From Alphaproteobacteria bacterium (lineage in GTDB: Bacteria > Pseudomonadota > Alphaproteobacteria > RF32 > CAG-239), in contig JAFUXW010000103.1 in the NCBI GenBank assembly GCA_017477035.1, positions 1-6,875 of the forward strand: a stretch of DNA of 6,875 nt. Reading direction: 5' to 3'. This document shows, one piece after another, positions 1 through 6,127 of the stretch (its first letter is position 1; each line of letters opens with the position of its first letter). Both the position numbers and the translations under genes were made by a program. Below the pieces are notes generated by a model. It was not told the DNA's origin. It saw nothing but the letters and a program-made list of their open reading frames with translations, and searched no databases.

Positions 1-580
1 CTGCAATTACTCGACTCTCACCATATTCAAATCCGCGTTTTAAAATCTCATTTTGACGATAAGGATTTATCTCTGCCAGAACAAGTGCAATTCCCCACCC
101 CATTGTAGTATGCCCTGACGGATAAGATGAATTGGCTCTTAATTTTTCTTCATCTTGCGGAACGGATGTCGGCTCATTAAACTGAACAAAAGGTCTTTTG
201 CGCATAAACCGACTTTTTGCCATATCCTTACACAAACGAGTTGTATCGAGCACTCTCTCTAAAAAAGCCGATATTTCCGGTGTATTTTCTTTTGAAATAA
301 TCAAATCAAATGGTTCAGAATATATTTTATAAAAATATTCTAAAGAGTGGTTTGCATCTTCCTCTGCCTGTTTTCCGCGTTCGGTGTTACGCATGGTTTT
401 ACCCCACTCGTAGCGGTACCAATCATTATAAAAACCAGCATCCGTTGTTTTAGGAGGCAGTGGGAGAAACTCCGAAACAACAGGCATTTCATCTTCTGTT
501 AAAAACGACCTTGTTTCCGCTTTTACTCCTGAACAAAAAACAAAACAAAAAACACTCAACAATGCAATAATTTTTTTCAT
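1..580 (-). CDS. phoN: Class A non-specific acid phosphatase (PAP2 superfamily), C-terminus cut by window edge
   Basis: The first 193 codons are visible; the 3' end lies beyond base 1. The protein is a secreted phosphomonoesterase that would release phosphate from organic phosphoesters in the periplasm. Residues 1-21 form a Sec signal peptide: MKK, a hydrophobic core, then VKA before ET. The class A signature K-x6-RP is present at K122...R129-P130, PSGH is at 154-157, and the SR of the third motif is at S189-R190. The final conserved His and Asp would fall just outside the window. The stretch from SYPSGHT to ESRVIA resembles enterobacterial PhoN/PhoC closely. Family members are about 250 aa, so roughly 55-60 residues are missing. 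The start has AGGAG about 9 bases upstream. It lies 74 bases downstream of the sensor phosphatase stop on the same strand, with no clear terminator between, so read-through is possible. The symbol is by family resemblance. Confidence 0.9.
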   Translation of the reverse strand, partial: MKKIIALLSVFCFVFCSGVKAETRSFLTEDEMPVVSEFLPLPPKTTDAGFYNDWYRYEWGKTMRNTERGKQAEEDANHSLEYFYKIYSEPFDLIISKENTPEISAFLERVLDTTRLCKDMAKSRFMRKRPFVQFNEPTSVPQDEEKLRANSSYPSGHTTMGWGIALVLAEINPYRQNEILKRGFEYGESRVIA

Positions 581-613
581 AAAAGTTCTCCTTAAATGCT
601 AAATTGCTTCAGA

Positions 614-642
614 AAAATTACAAAACCTCACATTAGAGTCAA
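614..642 (-). promoter_or_regulatory. Weak candidate promoter for the acid phosphatase
   Basis: Reading the minus strand, a TTGACT -35 box (642-637) is followed after 16-17 bases by an A/T-rich hexamer (TAATTT or AATTTT, about 620-614) that matches the -10 consensus at only three positions. It sits in the 74-base gap before the acid phosphatase. The -35 is good and the -10 is poor. The gene could instead be read from the promoter upstream of 2541. Confidence 0.25.
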
Positions 643-654
643 GATGCTATTACA

Positions 655-2541
655 CTAATCTACTTTTTTATGGTAAAATTCGACAATAAGCATTGTTATA
701 TCATCGAACTGAGAGGCTTCTTTAATAAATTCTCGAATGTTGTTGTGCACATATTCCAATGTTTTTGATATAGGTAGTTTTTCTTTGTTCAATATTTTGA
801 GCAAACGTTCTTCCCCAAAGAATTCGCTTTCTGTTGTTTGAGCCTCGGTAACACCATCTGTATACAAAAACAAGCGTTCATTTTCTTTTAACTTCAATTG
901 TTCGACTTTATAGTCATAATCAGGTTTAACGCCCAAGACCATATTTTTTTCGACATCTAAATATTTATATTCATTATCTGGTTTATACAGAGGTGTGCAA
1001 TGCCCCGCATTTACATATTCTATATTGCCGGATTTTAAATCCAAAATACCTATAAAAGCGGTTACAAACATAAGCGGAGCGCTGCTGTTACAAAGAGAAT
1101 TATTAGCTTTGTTTATTGCTTCCTTTAAAGAATATCCTGCTTGCAGCATATTTTTGATAGCCGTTTTGGCAGACATCATATAAAGTGCAGCCGTAATACC
1201 TTTACCGCAAACATCAGCCATTACAAGGCCATAGCGATTTTCGTCGATAGGGAAAAAATCATAAAAATCTCCGCCTACTTCACGAGCAGGAATCATTGAT
1301 GCCAACAATTCAAAATACTCATTTTTCGGAAAATCTTTTGGCAACGCTGAATCTTGAATAGTTTTTGCTATGGCAAGTTCCGATGCCATTCTTTCTTTTT
1401 CGGCCGATACTTTTGCCAACTCGGTTAAATGTGTTTTAATATCCGTCTTCATCTTATTAAAAGCAGAAGCAAGTTTAGCAAGTTCTGCAGGTTCATTAAT
1501 ATAGATTGTTTTTTCCAAATTTCCCTGACTTATTTCCTGTGCAATATTTGTTAAAGTATCAATCGGCTGATTAATATTGCTCTTTAATATTTTATACAGC
1601 ACCCAAACAATCAGCAAAATACTTATCAGCAAAACACTCAATAAAACGCCTAAATGATGTAGAGCATTATCAAATAATTCAACCAAAGGAACATTAACTA
1701 TTAAAAACATACCATTGTTTAATTGCTTTATATAAGGAATATATTTTATACCGTTATAATCAAAGTATACTCCTTCTTTCAATTGTTCAGAGTACCATTT
1801 TATTGCATTTAACGATTTACCCATAATTATTGAATTATCTATTCCCGGTTCGGTTGTTGCAATAATATAGTCATTTGCCTTATCTGCGAATAAAACGAAA
1901 CTGTTTGGCGTAGGTTTTATTTTGACAATAGCTTTCAAAATTGTATCCAGTTCCCAATCAACTGTTGCCATACCGACTAAATCTTCTTTATCATAAATAC
2001 CGGCACCTACTGTTGTCATTAAAATACCTAGTTGAGTGCTTTTATAAGGTCTGGCCCACGATACAACTTGTCCTTTTTGCAGGCCTTTACTGATTTCAGC
2101 ATACCAATTTTGTTTAAAATAATCAAATGTGCTGTTACTGCACGAAGGGAGCATACTGATTTGCTTATCATCATTCCAAACAGCGTGTATACAAGAAATT
2201 TCCTGATTTTCATATACTTTATACGGTAGAAAATATATACCGTTACCCATTGAATTGGGGTAGTTTTTCAATATTTGTGCAGTAGAAAACTCACCAATAT
2301 CCTGTTGTTTATCTTTATGGAAGTAAATTTCTCCCATTAAAGCCAAATCCATAGCATTTTTTTCTAATTCGGCAATATCTGTATTTATTTGTTTTTCAAA
2401 GGCTACAACAGAGGCATTATTACCGGCAATAAGCAATTCCTTATCATGGTAAAAAGCCATAACGGCGGCACAAACAATAACAGCCCCTAAAGCAAATAAT
2501 AACGCAAAAGTCATAAATACGATTTTTGATTTTATACTCAT
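655..2541 (-). CDS. Membrane sensor serine/threonine phosphatase: dCache-like sensor, HAMP, SpoIIE/RsbU-type PP2C
   Basis: This 628-aa protein has a transmembrane helix at about 8-30, an extracytoplasmic sensor at about 31-292, a second helix at about 295-317, a HAMP domain at about 318-372, a short coiled-coil linker, and a PP2C phosphatase at about 405-625. The sensor has the dCache-like pattern of a WARPY segment, then MTTVGAGIY and a GMATVDWEL strand. The linker carries the IQDSALP motif that precedes SpoIIE domains. Metal-binding motifs look intact: EVGGDFYD (D425, D428), MADVCGKG (D443), NAGH (H514), YTDGVTE (D562) and QFDDIT (D613, D614). Known relatives dephosphorylate an anti-sigma-factor antagonist (RsbV/SpoIIAA type) in response to an external ligand. 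No antagonist, anti-sigma kinase or sigma factor is visible here, so target and ligand are unknown. The start has GGGGAG 8 bases upstream and its own promoter. Confidence 0.95.
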   Translation of the reverse strand: MSIKSKIVFMTFALLFALGAVIVCAAVMAFYHDKELLIAGNNASVVAFEKQINTDIAELEKNAMDLALMGEIYFHKDKQQDIGEFSTAQILKNYPNSMGNGIYFLPYKVYENQEISCIHAVWNDDKQISMLPSCSNSTFDYFKQNWYAEISKGLQKGQVVSWARPYKSTQLGILMTTVGAGIYDKEDLVGMATVDWELDTILKAIVKIKPTPNSFVLFADKANDYIIATTEPGIDNSIIMGKSLNAIKWYSEQLKEGVYFDYNGIKYIPYIKQLNNGMFLIVNVPLVELFDNALHHLGVLLSVLLISILLIVWVLYKILKSNINQPIDTLTNIAQEISQGNLEKTIYINEPAELAKLASAFNKMKTDIKTHLTELAKVSAEKERMASELAIAKTIQDSALPKDFPKNEYFELLASMIPAREVGGDFYDFFPIDENRYGLVMADVCGKGITAALYMMSAKTAIKNMLQAGYSLKEAINKANNSLCNSSAPLMFVTAFIGILDLKSGNIEYVNAGHCTPLYKPDNEYKYLDVEKNMVLGVKPDYDYKVEQLKLKENERLFLYTDGVTEAQTTESEFFGEERLLKILNKEKLPISKTLEYVHNNIREFIKEASQFDDITMLIVEFYHKKVD

Positions 2542-2567
2542 TAATTTTTCTCCCCAATTGCCAAATG

Positions 2568-2596
2568 ATTAAATAAACTTTTGCATTAATTGTCAA
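2568..2596 (-). promoter_or_regulatory. Sigma-70-type promoter of the sensor phosphatase gene
   Basis: On the minus strand a perfect TTGACA -35 (2596-2591) and a TTTAAT -10 (2573-2568, five of six matches) are separated by 17 bases. Transcription would start near 2561, giving a 5' leader of about 20 bases that includes the GGGGAG ribosome-binding site at 2555-2550. The -35 block lies within TATTGACAATTA, a 12-mer repeated exactly at the -35 of the repeat-protein gene (3061-3050). Confidence 0.7.
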
Positions 2597-2698
2597 TACT
2601 AATCATACGCATATTCAATATTTTATGCGGTTATTTTTCCAATTTACAATTATTCTGAATTTTTTATAAATTTGTTCAATAACAGCATTATTTGTAAT

Positions 2699-2733
2699 AA
2701 AAAAAGAAGTCACCCAACAGGGTGGCTTCTTTT
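2699..2733 (-). terminator. Intrinsic terminator after the repeat-protein gene
   Basis: Arms at 2702-2715 and 2720-2733 form a 14-base stem around a 4-base loop, with a G/C-rich top (CACCC/GGGTG) and an A/T-rich base. On the minus strand this ends in a run of seven T (2705-2699). It begins 20 bases after the stop at 2753. One position (2710/2725) is a G-U pair in a plus-strand transcript but an A-C mismatch in the minus-strand one. Gene context makes the minus strand the functional direction. Confidence 0.85.
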
Positions 2734-2752
2734 GTTGTCAGCTTTCCTTGCC

Positions 2753-2998
2753 TTAGTGGAACTCCTGGAACGAACGCTTCTCATATGCAAGGATTTCCTC
2801 TGCGTTATCACGCCGGAGCAGCACTTCTGCAACCGAATCCGGCACATAGTGAATTGAAACGTAGAGGAGTATCTCCTCGTGATTACCGCGCTCGATGAGT
2901 TCCTCTGCAGCTTCATCAGAAAGCGCACTCTGTCCAATCCTTTTCATGATGGCATCGTGGTCTCCAGATGCGATCAATTTCAAATCTTCTTTGTTCAT
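2753..2998 (-). CDS. Small three-repeat protein of unknown function (26-residue helical-type repeats)
   Basis: The protein is 81 aa from the ATG at 2998 and consists almost entirely of three units in a 26-residue period. The cores are KLIASGDHDAIMKRI, ELIERGNHEEILLYV and VLLRRDNAEEILAYE. The pattern, roughly (L/V)xDxAxxxLIxRGNxEEILxY, is acidic and suggests paired helices, as in repeat-protein interaction scaffolds. No signal peptide, membrane segment or catalytic motif is seen. I do not recognise a named family. An in-frame GTG at 3025 would add nine residues, but the predicted transcription start falls at about 3023, which favours the ATG at 2998. No Shine-Dalgarno is visible before either start. 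GC is about 51% over sampled codons, against 30-40% in neighbours, suggesting separate ancestry or strong constraint. It has its own promoter and terminator. Confidence 0.75.
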   Translation of the reverse strand: MNKEDLKLIASGDHDAIMKRIGQSALSDEAAEELIERGNHEEILLYVSIHYVPDSVAEVLLRRDNAEEILAYEKRSFQEFH

Positions 2999-3029
2999 AA
3001 TTTTATAATTATTAAAAAAACACACAGGG

Positions 3030-3059
3030 ACTGTAACATAAAAAAAAACTAATTGTCAA
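3030..3059 (-). promoter_or_regulatory. Sigma-70-type promoter of the repeat-protein gene (extended -10)
   Basis: On the minus strand a perfect TTGACA -35 (3059-3054) is followed after 18 bases, including a run of eight T, by TACAGT (3035-3030). TG sits one base upstream of the -10, making it an extended -10. The predicted start near 3023 gives a leader of about 25 bases before the ATG at 2998. Confidence 0.6.
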
Positions 3060-3072
3060 TATTTTTTGACAA
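3053..3072. repeat. Short inverted repeat TTGTCAA-N6-TTGACAA over the -35 box
   Basis: Perfect 7-base arms at 3053-3059 and 3066-3072 flank a 6-base A/T spacer. The left arm contains the -35 box of the repeat-protein promoter. Read on the minus strand the structure is followed by TTAG and eight T (3048-3041), so it could act as a weak intrinsic terminator for the operon ending at 3127, as an operator, or both. The stem is A/T-rich and short, so neither role is firm. Confidence 0.4.
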
Positions 3073-3126
3073 AATTGTTATTTTCAGACAAACACTTGTT
3101 ACAGCTTTATTTTATAATTCTTTAAT

Positions 3127-3957
3127 TTACTTAAAAACCGTGTGATAAAAGATATTCATACGCTTGGCAAAATTAATTTTAGGCTTAGGAGAGATTATCT
3201 CCCAACCGCGTTTTTTCATAATATCAAATTGACTGCGTCCCAAGTTATAAATCAGTCGAAACACTCTGGTATCGGCATAATTCATTTTTGCCAGCAAACG
3301 CTCGGATTTTACATATCCGTTCTCTACTGCATAGGCGAGTTTTTCTCGCACATGCACAAAATTTTTATCCTCAATGATTTCACGCGGTGTAACTTGTTCA
3401 ACCCCTGCCTCTTGCAAAATTTCAGTTGGAATATACAGCTGTCCTGTCTTGGCATCGTCTTTTACATCTTTAAGCATATATGTGAGTAATACTGCCATCC
3501 CTAAATTTTTTGAAAGTTCTTCACCGACTTTCAAATGTTCCGAATCTATAATCATTAATGCCAAACGAAAGGGAATTACGGCCGATCCCCTGATATATTG
3601 TTCAAATTCTTTCATCCTCGGAGATTGCCAAGAATATTCCGTTTTTAAAACAGCACTGTTTAATATTTCCAGCCAATATTCCTTAGGCAAATTAAAGCGC
3701 ATGCAATTTTTATATATCTTACGACCTATATTGGTAAGCGGAACCTTTTTATCATAAATATTATCCAACTCCTCGCGCCAAGCAGACAGAAACTCTCTCT
3801 TTTCTGCAAACGGCATATCGGAACGCGCTATTATATCTAAATGACGGCAAAAGGCGAACAGAGTATATATGGCCTCACGTTTTGATTTGGATAGACTACG
3901 CATACACCAAAACAAAGCAGGTTGTGATTTTCTAATCATTTCCCCTAAAGATAACAT
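3127..3957 (-). CDS. Squalene/phytoene synthase family protein (HpnD-like) with an altered first aspartate motif
   Basis: The 276-aa length matches HpnD/phytoene synthase (about 275-290 aa). The N-terminal stretch FWCMRSLSKSKREAIYTLFAFCRHLD (in two parts, 16-41) is the family opening. The second aspartate motif is intact in LKDVKDD followed by GQLYIP (D164, D168; 162-177). The first motif, normally DDxxD after FCRxx, reads D41-I-I-A-R45, so the second and last aspartates are lost. In this family both motifs bind the Mg-diphosphate groups of prenyl substrates, so the canonical condensation is doubtful. D47 nearby might compensate. It abuts the upstream gene (TAAATG), and its Shine-Dalgarno AGGAG lies inside that gene's last codons, implying translational coupling. 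Alternatives are an active divergent synthase or a non-enzymatic relative like mitochondrial NDUFAF6. The family is secure but the activity is not. Confidence 0.85.
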   Translation of the reverse strand: MLSLGEMIRKSQPALFWCMRSLSKSKREAIYTLFAFCRHLDIIARSDMPFAEKREFLSAWREELDNIYDKKVPLTNIGRKIYKNCMRFNLPKEYWLEILNSAVLKTEYSWQSPRMKEFEQYIRGSAVIPFRLALMIIDSEHLKVGEELSKNLGMAVLLTYMLKDVKDDAKTGQLYIPTEILQEAGVEQVTPREIIEDKNFVHVREKLAYAVENGYVKSERLLAKMNYADTRVFRLIYNLGRSQFDIMKKRGWEIISPKPKINFAKRMNIFYHTVFK

Positions 3958-3969
3958 TTACACTCCTCT
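3955..3969 (-). promoter_or_regulatory. Stop-start junction TAAATG with embedded Shine-Dalgarno
   Basis: The upstream gene ends TAA (3960-3958) directly before the ATG at 3957-3955. AGAGGAG (3969-3963) lies within the upstream gene's last codons, five bases before the ATG. This fixes the downstream start and predicts coupled translation. Confidence 0.75.
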
Positions 3970-4680
3970 TATTGCAACGCTCTTATAGCGAATAGTCATA
4001 AACTGCCATATACTATACAAAAATATGCGTATCTCGTCAAGAAATCCTATTTTACATTGTTTATTATTTTGTAATAACTGCACGTAAATTTTAAGTTTAT
4101 TCAAAATCAGAGCTGTTTTGAATTTTAATTTTTTGGAGCGTATCACATTCAGTAAAATTCGTGAGTTTTTTAGCCAACCGTTTAATTTGGCGCATTTTTG
4201 CTTCCGGCTCCATTTTGTATTTTTAAGCATCACGGATTTTTCAATTTCCATTGACACCAGTAAAACAGCTGAAACAAATGAACTAAATGGCAAATATATT
4301 GATAAATTCTCATTATTTAAAACCAATATCATTCTAGCAATCGGAGACGCTGCATAACCTATAATATCGGATAACCTTTTTTCATTAAGCGGTGTCGGTA
4401 ACATAGCCGTATAATGCCAAACAATGAGCCAATCAGAAAGTAATGAAACTGAAAGATTTTCTCGTAAAAAACTTTGCTGTAAACGTGATAATATGTTATC
4501 AGAAACCGGTAAATCACGGCGAATTGCTTTTTCTAGCAAACGTAACTTTTCTTCTTTTATCGATATTTTATTGTTTTCATAAAAAAAGCGACGTTTACCC
4601 AAATCCACAAATTTAAGATAATTATTCCACAACTCAAGATATGAAACAGGAATCAGGGAAGTCAAAAAATCAGTCGACAT
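3958..4680 (-). CDS. Uncharacterised 240-aa protein, possibly an eroded HpnC-like squalene-synthase-family member
   Basis: No firm family assignment is possible. Residues 105-145, with core GYAASPIARMILVL (108-121), resemble the HpnC segment around Y-x-A-x-P-V-G-R-L-V-L, and the length and place before an HpnD-like gene also fit. No DxxxD motif is present at either catalytic position. After the SSFVSAVLLVS helix, where HpnC has QDVxxD, this protein reads MEIEKSV. The usual RPHVAAFYxFARxADD opening is also absent. The C-terminal third (150-210) is rich in lysine and the whole protein is basic. If homologous, it is very likely a pseudoenzyme, perhaps a partner of the following gene product. There is no signal peptide. 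Hydrophobic stretches at about 130-145 and 218-230 are short for membrane helices. The start overlaps the trmFO stop by 11 bases, with GGAG 9 bases upstream. It is an open frame, so a functional gene is more likely than decay. Confidence 0.7.
   Translation of the reverse strand: MSTDFLTSLIPVSYLELWNNYLKFVDLGKRRFFYENNKISIKEEKLRLLEKAIRRDLPVSDNILSRLQQSFLRENLSVSLLSDWLIVWHYTAMLPTPLNEKRLSDIIGYAASPIARMILVLNNENLSIYLPFSSFVSAVLLVSMEIEKSVMLKNTKWSRKQKCAKLNGWLKNSRILLNVIRSKKLKFKTALILNKLKIYVQLLQNNKQCKIGFLDEIRIFLYSIWQFMTIRYKSVAIRGV
4670..4680 (-). promoter_or_regulatory. 11-base trmFO stop/next-gene start overlap
   Basis: The minus-strand segment ATGTCGACTGA contains the start of the 240-aa gene (4680) and, in another frame, the trmFO stop TGA (4672-4670). 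A GGAG in the trmFO coding sequence serves the second start, so the two genes are co-transcribed and probably translationally coupled. Confidence 0.8.
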
Positions 4681-6019
4681 TTATTTGCTCCAACCATTTT
4701 TCAAAATCACTTAAAGCTCTTTTACAATATAATTCCTTCCTATCCATTCCTTTAATCTTGCGGAATTTTCCGTTTGCAGTAATTTCTCCCTGAATTGTCG
4801 GAAACAACCCGAAATTGATATTCATCGGCTGATAATCATTCGTGGTATCGTGCAAATGTATCTGCATAGCTCCTGTTGCCGTAGTAGCCGGCGGTATAAT
4901 CGGAAATTTATTTTTTACCAGACACGAGGCATAATATCCTGCCACCATTCCGACATTTGCACTTTCAACATATCCTTCACATCCACTGATTTGACCGGCA
5001 AACATAACGTTCTGTTGAGTTTTAAGGCGCAAAAATTCATCTAAAAGTATTGGACTTTGGATGAACGTATTTTTGTGAATACCTCCCAAACGAGCAAACT
5101 CGGCATTTTCGAGTCCGGGAATCATTCTGAAAATTCTTTCCTGTTCTCCATATCTAAGTTTTGTTTGAAAGCCTACAATATTGCGAAGAGTATCTTCCTT
5201 ATTATCCTGACGTAACTGCGCCACCGCATAAGGTTTTTGCGTAGAGTTAGGATTAGTCAATCCTACCGGTTTCATCGGTCCGAACAATAAAGTATCACGC
5301 CCACGCTCAGCCATTACTTCTATGGGCAAACAACCATCAAAATAATTAGGCTCTTCAAAATCATGAAAAGGCATTTTTTCAGCTTTTAAAAGCTCATCAA
5401 CAAACTTATAATATTGTTCTTCACTTAACGGGCAGTTTATATAATCGAATTTATCACCTTTATCATATCTTGACTGATACCAAGCTTTTGAGAAATCTAT
5501 ACTTTCTTTATAAACGACCGGAGCAATAGCATCATAAAAAGACAAAGATTTATTTGCAACTTTTGGTAAAATGGCTTTTATAAAATTCTGACTTGTCAAT
5601 GGTCCGGTAGCAATAATAGTCAAAGGTGCATCAACACTTGGAAATTCAGTTATCTCTTCTGATATTACCTCAATATTTTCACAATTGTGCAGACTTTCAC
5701 TCACAAATTTGGCAAAACCTTGCCTATCAACTGCCAGAGCACCTCCGGCCGGAACTTTGCAAACATCGGCAGAGCTCATAATCAAAGAACCGAATCTGCG
5801 CATTTCTTCGTGCATAAGCCCAACCGCATTGTGTTCTGCATCATCGGAACGAAGCGAATTAGAACAAACCAACTCGGCAAAATCTTTATTTTTATGGGCC
5901 GGCGAAAATTTATGCGGTTTCATATCAAACAATCGCACTTTTACTCCGCGTTTTGCTAATTGCCACGCTGCTTCCGTACCGGCAAGTCCGGCTCCTATAA
6001 TATGCACTGTATTTTCCAT
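4670..6019 (-). CDS. trmFO: TrmFO, folate- and FAD-dependent tRNA (uracil-54-C5) methyltransferase
   Basis: TrmFO makes ribothymidine at position 54 of the tRNA T-loop, using methylenetetrahydrofolate as the carbon donor and reduced FAD. It is a cytoplasmic flavoprotein. The 449-aa length is typical (about 435-470). Visible signatures are the N-terminal FAD motif VHIIGAGLAGTEAA (5-18), the conserved LVCSNSLRSD (50-59, C52), VPAGGALAVDR (89-99), FDGCLPIE (227-234, with C230 matching the catalytic-region cysteine of the Bacillus enzyme), FGPMKPVGL (246-254), RMIPGLENAEFARLGG (298-313) and GQISGCEGYVES (342-353). No key motif is missing. TGAGG lies 4 bases before the ATG, a short spacing. It is the first gene of a three-gene operon with the two synthase-like genes. 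It is distinct from GidA/MnmG, which is longer and lacks these TrmFO signatures. Confidence 0.97.
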   Translation of the reverse strand: MENTVHIIGAGLAGTEAAWQLAKRGVKVRLFDMKPHKFSPAHKNKDFAELVCSNSLRSDDAEHNAVGLMHEEMRRFGSLIMSSADVCKVPAGGALAVDRQGFAKFVSESLHNCENIEVISEEITEFPSVDAPLTIIATGPLTSQNFIKAILPKVANKSLSFYDAIAPVVYKESIDFSKAWYQSRYDKGDKFDYINCPLSEEQYYKFVDELLKAEKMPFHDFEEPNYFDGCLPIEVMAERGRDTLLFGPMKPVGLTNPNSTQKPYAVAQLRQDNKEDTLRNIVGFQTKLRYGEQERIFRMIPGLENAEFARLGGIHKNTFIQSPILLDEFLRLKTQQNVMFAGQISGCEGYVESANVGMVAGYYASCLVKNKFPIIPPATTATGAMQIHLHDTTNDYQPMNINFGLFPTIQGEITANGKFRKIKGMDRKELYCKRALSDFEKWLEQINVD

Positions 6020-6109
6020 ATTACCTCACATTTATGTCAACTTATTGTTTTTTTCACAATTTGTAAACAACAAACCTTAACATTATTAAATGTTTTTTAA
6101 ACCAAATAT

Positions 6110-6117
6110 ATTATACT
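6110..6117. promoter_or_regulatory. Overlapping divergent -10 boxes between trmFO and the plus-strand gene
   Basis: On the minus strand TATAAT (6115-6110) is a perfect -10 that would give trmFO a leader of about 85 bases. On the plus strand TATACT (6112-6117) is a five-of-six -10 that would start transcription near 6124. Neither has a convincing -35 (TTTTTT on the minus strand, AATGTT on the plus strand), so the assignment is tentative. If both work, the two polymerases would compete for the site. Confidence 0.35.
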
Positions 6118-6127
6118 GACTGCAAGA

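Noticed and set aside
518..580. Possible lipoprotein signal in the acid phosphatase leader (cysteines at 12 and 16)
   Set aside because: Residues before the cysteines (VF, SVF) do not fit a lipobox. VKA before ET is a normal signal peptidase I site.
2672..2937. Overlapping frames on both strands around the terminator and the repeat-protein gene
   Set aside because: They run through the intrinsic terminator hairpin or out of frame with the 26-residue repeat, which is periodic only in the annotated frame.
3142..3757. Plus-strand open frames opposite the HpnD-like gene
   Set aside because: Antisense shadows of a gene with family motifs. No start signals.
6035..6040. TTGACA on the minus strand as a trmFO -35 box
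   Set aside because: It lies 15 bases before the ATG, so the matching -10 would fall within the start of the coding sequence.
6044..6070. Short inverted repeats ATTGT...ACAAT and TTGTTT...AAACAA upstream of trmFO
   Set aside because: Five- to six-base A/T-only arms are expected by chance in such sequence.
5685..6080. Plus-strand open frame of 131 codons, and a second one at 5687-5959
   Set aside because: Both lie antisense within trmFO, whose protein motifs are unmistakable. No ribosome-binding site or recognisable protein sequence.
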